From contig NC_037592.1 of NCBI RefSeq assembly GCF_003073045.1, positions 18,371,844 to 18,435,843 of the forward strand: a DNA stretch of 64,000 nt, written 5' to 3'. The notes beneath the pieces were generated by a model. That model made no database searches. It had not been told where the DNA came from and saw nothing but the letters and a program-made list of their open reading frames with translations. Source of the DNA: Pomacea canaliculata. Its lineage: Eukaryota; Mollusca; Gastropoda; Architaenioglossa; Ampullariidae. Positions within the stretch are counted from its first letter, which is position 1. The number at the start of each line of letters is the position of its first letter. Positions 57,416 to 64,000 of this stretch are shown here, piece by piece. The position numbers and the translations under genes are program-made.

Positions 57416-60400
57416 ATGATCAACGCTGCAGTGTGCTTGAGCCTCTTTGGCTTACTGGCCCAGGTTGCCGCTCAGAACTGTGAGTAGACTCTCTGTATGC
57501 ATCGCTGGACAATCCTTTAAAGTCATTGTTTCCTTGACAGGGAGAAATACATGAAATCCCGCTACACAGAAGGTGTTAGAGACTAGGAAGCCGCACATTT
57601 CCTGTTTAAATAACTATTTTCCAAGTTCGAAAATTTGCATATTCATACACTGGAATCATGTTTAAATGCGTAAATGCTGACATATCACAGATCCCGGTAC
57701 ATGGCGAGAACGCTTGTGCCTATACTTCACCTGAATCCAGATTCTGAGCACTGAGAAAACGATTAGCCCTGGAGGATATCACTGGGGCTTAGCTTTCTTT
57801 TAGGTGCATCTTTTCTTTCCCAGACCGAAGCTGGTGGAGCCTGAGTATTGGAATGTAGCATCTCACTTTGATGGGGGGAGATCTGATCGTGTCCATCTTA
57901 ATACTTCCTTAAAGATGGAGACAGTTATGGTTTGCTCACAGAACTGCTTTACAATTTTCTTTTGGAAGTTAGGCGAAGTCTTGTAAGATACACAGTGTAC
58001 TTAAAATGTTGACTGGCTTTAAGCACGACAGACGTAGTCTGTTAAACAATATTATGATTTAAAATCATATAGAAATAGTTTGAGATGTTGATATTTATGA
58101 CTCAATGCATCATCGGTGATAATTATTTTGATCGTGAAAACTCTGTTACGGTTGTACACATCACTGCTGTACAGGGACAGGAATACAGCAACAATGTAGT
58201 GAAACTCGGTGTCACACGACTGAATACTTTGCAGATCATAACCTGCAATAAGGCTTGCAGGTCTTATCTTTCCATGACTTGCTTTGTAAGTTGCTTTTGA
58301 GCTTTTTAGCATGCGAGATGAAAATAAAACTTGTTTTCCAGTGTGCAACAGAATGGATCTTGTATTCCTTGTGGATTCTTCAAGCAGCGTACACAACACA
58401 AACTTTCAGCTGGTGAAGACACAACTGTCTTCTGTCCTTGACTATTTTCGCATCTCATCTGGAGAAACACGAGTTGGGGTTATTACATACGGCACCGAGG
58501 TCTTTGAAGTCGTCCCATTCTCCAGCACAAAAGCAGATTTGCGGCAAGGTATGTTTGTATATTAATCTAAAGTATGGGCTTCAGATATTTTTAAGCACTT
58601 GCACATATTCCATACATGCAGCATAAAGACACAAAACACGAACATTAGCAAAAGTCCCCGACATACAACCTTCAGTCTTATAATCTCTCCGCATTCGCAC
58701 TTAAATAAACACATTTACACTTAAATCCACTCTTTTGCATACGTAGAGGAAGAGAAATCGTTTTGAAATTCAAAGCGTGCTTAAGATTAACTTTGCAGAG
58801 TTTTTTTTTTAACTTTAGGCAAAATGATTTTTAAAATGTATATTAATGTTTTGGTCAGCAACAGTCTGTAAGAAACTGATTTGTAAGAAGTCTTTTAATT
58901 TCAGCAATAAGCCAGCTAAGCTACCAGAACGGTGGCACCGACACCAACAAAGCCCTCGACAGGGCGGTGCAAATGTTCCAGCAGTCGAACAGGCAGGACG
59001 TGGCGAAGGTCGTTGTGCTCGTCACAGATGGCATGAGCACAAACCCCAGTCTCACCCTCGCCTCCGCCTCCAATGCCAAAAGTCAGGGCGTCCAAATATA
59101 TGTCATTGGTGAGTTTGTCCAGATGTGTCCTTACGAATACAAGAAGGGTAGTGGATGTGATGGATGTGATGAGTCATCGAATCGGCTATGTTTGTTATGG
59201 GTGCTCCAGTGTTTGCGTGAGCTATGCCCAGCATCTTCTGTACCGTGGTTCTTTTATATCACATTTCGATGATTCCGTGAACTAGGTTTGTAACTGCAGG
59301 ACTAATGCACTGCTTATGCTAATCATTCAAGACAAGGGCATGCAGCATGCAGAAAGACAGACTGATGAATAGAGTTGGGCGGGTAGCACATATGTTAATC
59401 AGGGAGCGAGGTAGAGATGCGGGAGGGGCATTGCGCCGAGCCAGCAATTAAAACTGCATGAGATCAGCAGACCCTGTAAACAGGTGTCACATGCAGAGAC
59501 AGATTGGTGTGTCCGGGACGGGATGAAATTCCAGGTCAGCCAACCCTCTCTGTATTGGTGACAGAGATGTGGTGATACACCCAAGGCGTATTCATAGAGA
59601 AAAACGTTAACGATCAAGTCATGATGGAAGCCCACGCATGCAAAGAACAGACAAGGCTGGCTGGGGTGAATGTGGGATAATTGATCATGTCAGAAAAATG
59701 ACAACGAGATAGATGACCATACAAGCCAGTTTCGATCATGTGTGATTTTTTAATATAAAACCATCATGAAAACAGTACTAAACGTAGCGACATGTTGGGA
59801 AAAGTGTCTTTACTTAAGGGTTTATTTAGGTGCTCTTTTTTTTTTTTTGATGGGATAAATTTCAGTGGAAGATGAACAGAAGTCAGGACTGTACAGGGTT
59901 ATGTTTACAATGTGAAGGCATCAGCTAATGAGGATTGGGACTGTATGCTAATTAAGTGTATCTGTGTGCAAACATGGGGTCACGACTTCGATTCTTTCTT
60001 GACCCGAGGATGTTTGTAGGAGTGTAGAATGAAAGGGGGGTTTTCATCAAGATTCTGAAAATACTATCTTATCTTGCACTAAAATTTAACACTAACATGT
60101 TACACTGACATGTCAGAAAATTGTATCTCACTAGATTAAGTTTGTTCTCTGGTCCTAGTAGATATAGGAGCTTACTTATGTTTCTTAGCAGCTCGCGGTA
60201 TGCTTGAAAGTTCACATCTCTTATTGTTCTTCATCACAGGGGTCGGAGATAATGTTAACTCTAACGAACTCAACTCCGTTGCTACGTCTGCAAATGGAAA
60301 CTACGTCTTTACGGTTTCGTTATTCTCTAGTCTGGCCACAAAACTCGTGGAGTTTGCTTCCACCATGTGTCTCATAGGTACGTGCAGTTGATATTTCTCT

Positions 60401-63400
60401 TGCTGTAAAATACCAGTCATTCAGACAACACTGTGCAACACGTTTATCATGCGCAAAGAGCCAAATACTAGGCTGCTCATGTTTGTATATTACAGAAAAA
60501 ATATGACAGAAAACGTTCTAAATTTTCAGTACTACTTTACCAGTCTGTGCAGTGTGTACGTATGAAACCATGTGTAGCTGTAAGTCTAAAAAAGCTTACT
60601 TTAAAATATTTATTTGATACTTTACCTGACACAACCAAGGCAATGTCTTTATTATGATGTGGAACTATTTTATATGGCATGCCATGTAGAGCTATTTATG
60701 ATTGAATGGTATTGGTTAACATTCTTCTCGAAATAATGTAAATATTTTCACAAATAAATAGTTTGACAAATATCAGTGTCAATTCCCAGCAATCAGAAAA
60801 CTATATTAAAATCTAAAATCATTTTTGAAAAATAACGAAGGAAAAAGTAAAGCAGCCAAACGAGATGAGCAAAGAAACAAGGTACTAAAAACATTTTCCT
60901 TATTACGTGAAAAAAATCTGTTGTTGATAAATTGGCTTAATAAATTATACAATCATACAATAACCAACACTTAGTTTTGAAGCAGCTGTTAAAATGAAGA
61001 ACAATTTCTCTCAAGTTAAGTTTTTAATCAATCTCAACATCGCTAATAGTTAATTAATGTTTTAAAGACTGATTATATTATTTCAGAAACAACGACTAGA
61101 ACCACAACTATGACAACAACGCCGTATTTGGGTAAGTTAATGGTAAACTGTAAAATAACTACGGCTACTGGCGAAAAAACGGAGAAACAGAACTGATTAT
61201 TCACTAGTTTTTATTAAATTAAATTACTTGAATGTAATCGAAGATCACAATGGTATGCATATGTTTAGGTATTCTTTCACTTTTGCATGCATACACCTGC
61301 CACTGTGTATCCTACAGTTTGAATTCTTGCAGATTCCATTTAGTTTTGGGTACTTTGTCATAAGCCGTTTTCTGAAAGAATAATTTATCAGAAGTACATC
61401 CTTTCTGAAATAGGGTAATGTAATTACAAGGCGGTCAGAGTAGATTCTCTGCCTCTCCATCCTAGGCCCAGGCGGAGTGCTAATGTATGAACAGATGTCT
61501 TGGTAAGGCAACTCAAGTGTCCTCACGGGGCTTGTCGGAGACAGGCAAACGTGCAGCTCGACACTTGGGACCTGTAAGTGTCCATGAACCCGAGCACACA
61601 GTCTACTGTATTGAAAGCAGGAATAATATAAAGGATGTCCTAGGCCATGTGCCTTGTGGAAAATGTGACCTTAGCAGGTCACGGGCAAACAATGCACACA
61701 CATTTAAAATGGAGCCGTGCGTTTGTGTGGATATGCAAATCATAGACCTTTCGATGTTTTTATAGAAATAACAAATGTTCGTTGTTCATCTGGATATTTT
61801 AGAGTTCTAATGAAAAGTATTTTGCTATAAAGTTTATTTATTCTTTCTCTCTCTCTTATCAGCAAAATCATATCTAGTCCGTTTTCGAGGTTGCATATTT
61901 ATTTCACACACTCACACATAAGTAAATTTTTAAAGTCACATTCAATATCTAAAATCACTCTCACAGCTGAGTACAACATAACATCATTATTTCAATGCCA
62001 CACGTATTGCTGCATCAAAATCCTGATGCACTTTTATCATCGTAATATAGAAAAAACGGCTTGAGTATCAATGTTGTTTGCAGAAGGGAACAATGTCTTG
62101 ACATAGCTTGTTGTTGTTGCAGTCTGTGACAAGCAGCTGGATGTCATCTTCGTGCTGGACGGCTCTAGCAGCGTCAGGAACGTCAACTTTCAGAGCGCGG
62201 TGTCATCGCTCATCAACACTGTGCAGTTCTTCATGCCGGGTGCCAGCAGAACCCGGATTGGCGCCATTACATACGCCACTGGCATCTTCCAGTCCCTACC
62301 CCTCACCGACGACAGAAGTGTCATTACGAAGGGCAAGTACAAAATTATGCTTTGAGCCCTTCACATTGGTTTTGTCGCGATTGCCACGTTTGTAGTACAT
62401 TAAACTAAGTTGATGCCAGCGCAAGTTAGCCTTATTTACTTTTCTTCTGTTTCCCGCTGAAAGCCTACTTTCACGGACGGATGTTTGCTTATGAGTTAAA
62501 GTGTTTATTGCGATTTCAACTACTTCATCACTTGAACCTATCTCTAGTTTTATTTCGCCGGTTGCTGTGAGTTTATATCAGATTTGTTGTTTTAAGTTAA
62601 CATACATAGCACTTACAATAGTAATACAAACCAACATTTTAACGAAAGTTATTTCGTTACGACACGTTGGTCGTAACTAATTTATTTGTATTTTACACAA
62701 TTTATTGGTGCAAACTTTCTGACATTAGTTTCATCACGATCGTTTCGACACACGAACACCATTCTTTCGTCATCTGACCTGAGAAGCCTTCCGACAATAT
62801 TACGACTTTCAGTAATGACCACGAAGTGATTACAATGAGGCTAATAAGGATTCAGGAAATATTAGCCTCCCTATTGTCTCCCCGTCTATATTTTCTCTGT
62901 ATGTAAGCACAGGTGTTGGAGGTGTGACTGTATTGCCCTGTGTCTGAAGGTCTGAGTGACCTGACCTATCCTAACGGCGGCACGGACACGGACAAGGCCA
63001 TCCGCGCGGCCACCGCGGAGCTGCTGTCCAAGAAGCAGAGCGGCGTGCCTCAGATCATGGTAGTCATCACGGACGGCCTCAGCACCAACCCGCCGGCCAC
63101 CCTGCAGGCAGCAGCCGAAGCCAAACAAGCTGGCATCTCCATTTACGCTCTTGGTGAGTGAGCAAAGCCGTGGTGAACCTGTGTAAAGTCAGTAAATAAT
63201 TAGTCCCACCCTCTGACCATTTAATGTCAGCCAATACAAGGGTTAGTTTACCTCACAAAATGTGTGATTGACTTATCGATGCTGGATGGGGATCAGGATT
63301 TTAAAAATATCAAAATTTTAGAATGAATAAGTAGAAATACTTCAGAATTTTTTTTCAAACAAGAGTAGTACAGACAAATTCGTTTTTTTAATCCTTAAAG

Positions 63401-63436
63401 ATTCTGAACACATTCTGTCAATAACGTACGTAACGT

Positions 63437-63499
<63 letters not shown>

Positions 63500-63740
63500 A
63501 TATATATAATAAGCTGGAAAAAGTCTTCGGTTGTGTTCACTCGTTGTTTTATATATGCATATCCTTTTTGTGACGACAAGAAATATTTCTGAAATCTTTT
63601 GCACATTTAAGGTATCGGCCTCAACGACAACACCGAGTTGCAGGCAATATCATCTGACCAAAACCAAATGTATCATGTGGAAACTTTTCAAAATCTGACA
63701 TCTGCTCTTGCCAGTTCTGTTGTGGATGTGTGCCGCGCTG
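57416..63740 (+). CDS. secreted protein with two von Willebrand factor A domains, 3' end outside the window
   Basis: Eight coding exons join in frame: 57,416-57,479, 58,342-58,548, 58,905-59,108, 60,240-60,377, 61,087-61,131, 62,123-62,332, 62,950-63,153 and 63,612-63,740 (400 codons so far). All introns are phase 1. Residues 1-20 are a signal peptide (MINAAVCLSLFGLLAQVAAQ). VWA1 spans about 22-204 and VWA2 about 220-400. Both have a complete MIDAS: DSSSS, GGTDTN and TDGMS in VWA1; DGSSS, GGTDTD and TDGLS in VWA2. A 45-nt exon between them codes TTTRTTTMTTTP, a short mucin-like linker. The two domains have matching exon borders (207/204/138 and 210/204/129 nt), so the gene grew by duplicating a three-exon unit. 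The exon-6 donor is AAGG|GCAAGT, a GC-AG intron. Such proteins act in extracellular matrix (matrilin and collagen VI-like); the ligand is unknown. The exon 8 donor GTAAGT shows the gene continues. Confidence 0.9.
63441..63496. repeat. (TC)n microsatellite
   Basis: A near-perfect TC run in the intron before exon 8 of the VWA gene, ending about 115 bp before the acceptor. Confidence 0.95.
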
Positions 63741-64000
63741 GTAAGTTTGAGTCTACTCATGTAACACCTAAAGGTCCTCATGTTTATGACCTGATGTACT
63801 ATAGCTAAATGTTAAACACTATGCATCGCAGTGCAATATCTAGGACAATTGCTTTAAATATCAGAAAAAAACTAACTTTCCTCTTACCTTTAAAGACAAA
63901 ATATGTTAATAATACAGATTTTGCATAGTGCTCATATAGCAATTTGTCATGGTGACATACTCAAAAGAGTTGTATTAGAATGAGCTTTAGTGTCATTACT

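Noticed and set aside
57804-58300. Short plus-strand open frames in the first coding intron of the VWA gene
   Set aside because: No splice signals and no similarity to VWA sequence; the flanking exons join in phase without them.
63395-63606. Arg-Glu repeat open frames
   Set aside because: Translation of the (TC)n microsatellite on the opposite strand.

Overview
This is eukaryotic DNA: AT-rich, intron-dense, with GT-AG splice sites, microsatellites and decayed transposons. The gene content (dihydrodiol dehydrogenase, galectin-like plus Sushi multidomain proteins, a secreted von Willebrand A protein with a threonine linker) suggests an invertebrate bilaterian, most likely a mollusc such as a gastropod. 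That is an inference; no marker gene fixes the species. All gene models here are hand-built from splice consensus, reading phase and comparison between repeated copies; no transcript or database evidence was available.

Left end (647-5,200, + strand): a complete seven-exon gene for a trans-1,2-dihydrobenzene-1,2-diol dehydrogenase of the GFO/IDH/MocA family (334 aa), with a 43-bp minisatellite in intron 2.

Centre (about 6.0-44.6 kb, - strand): an unusual array of repeated modules. Each module is a galectin-like beta-sandwich coded by three exons with phases 0/2/0, followed by a Sushi (CCP) domain usually fused to the third exon. About eleven modules lie between 43.9 and 17.8 kb, with two extra Sushi exons. 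A related stretch at 14.6-6.0 kb repeats the architecture of the 5' end and closes with a galectin-like domain and a stop. Whether this is one giant gene, several tandem genes, or a gene plus a decaying copy cannot be settled from DNA alone. A segment of about 4.52 kb is duplicated in tandem almost identically (about 22.8-27.3 and 27.3-31.8 kb). A third copy (31.8-35.0 kb) is full of single-base indels in exons and introns alike, which looks more like poor consensus than gene decay.

Mobile DNA inside and beside the array includes an 800-bp Tigger/pogo-like element, two short TA-flanked inverted-repeat elements, two non-LTR reverse transcriptase remnants, and a 148-bp hAT-type MITE with a perfect 8-bp target duplication at 46.2 kb.

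From 44.9 to 56.4 kb the sequence is mostly featureless, apart from two weak minus-strand exon candidates. Right end (56.5-64 kb, + strand): a secreted protein gene with a TATA-like promoter, a signal peptide, two von Willebrand factor A domains with complete MIDAS motifs and a short threonine-rich linker. It runs off the window. The central array and this gene both encode secreted adhesion or recognition type domains, but no functional link between them is visible.
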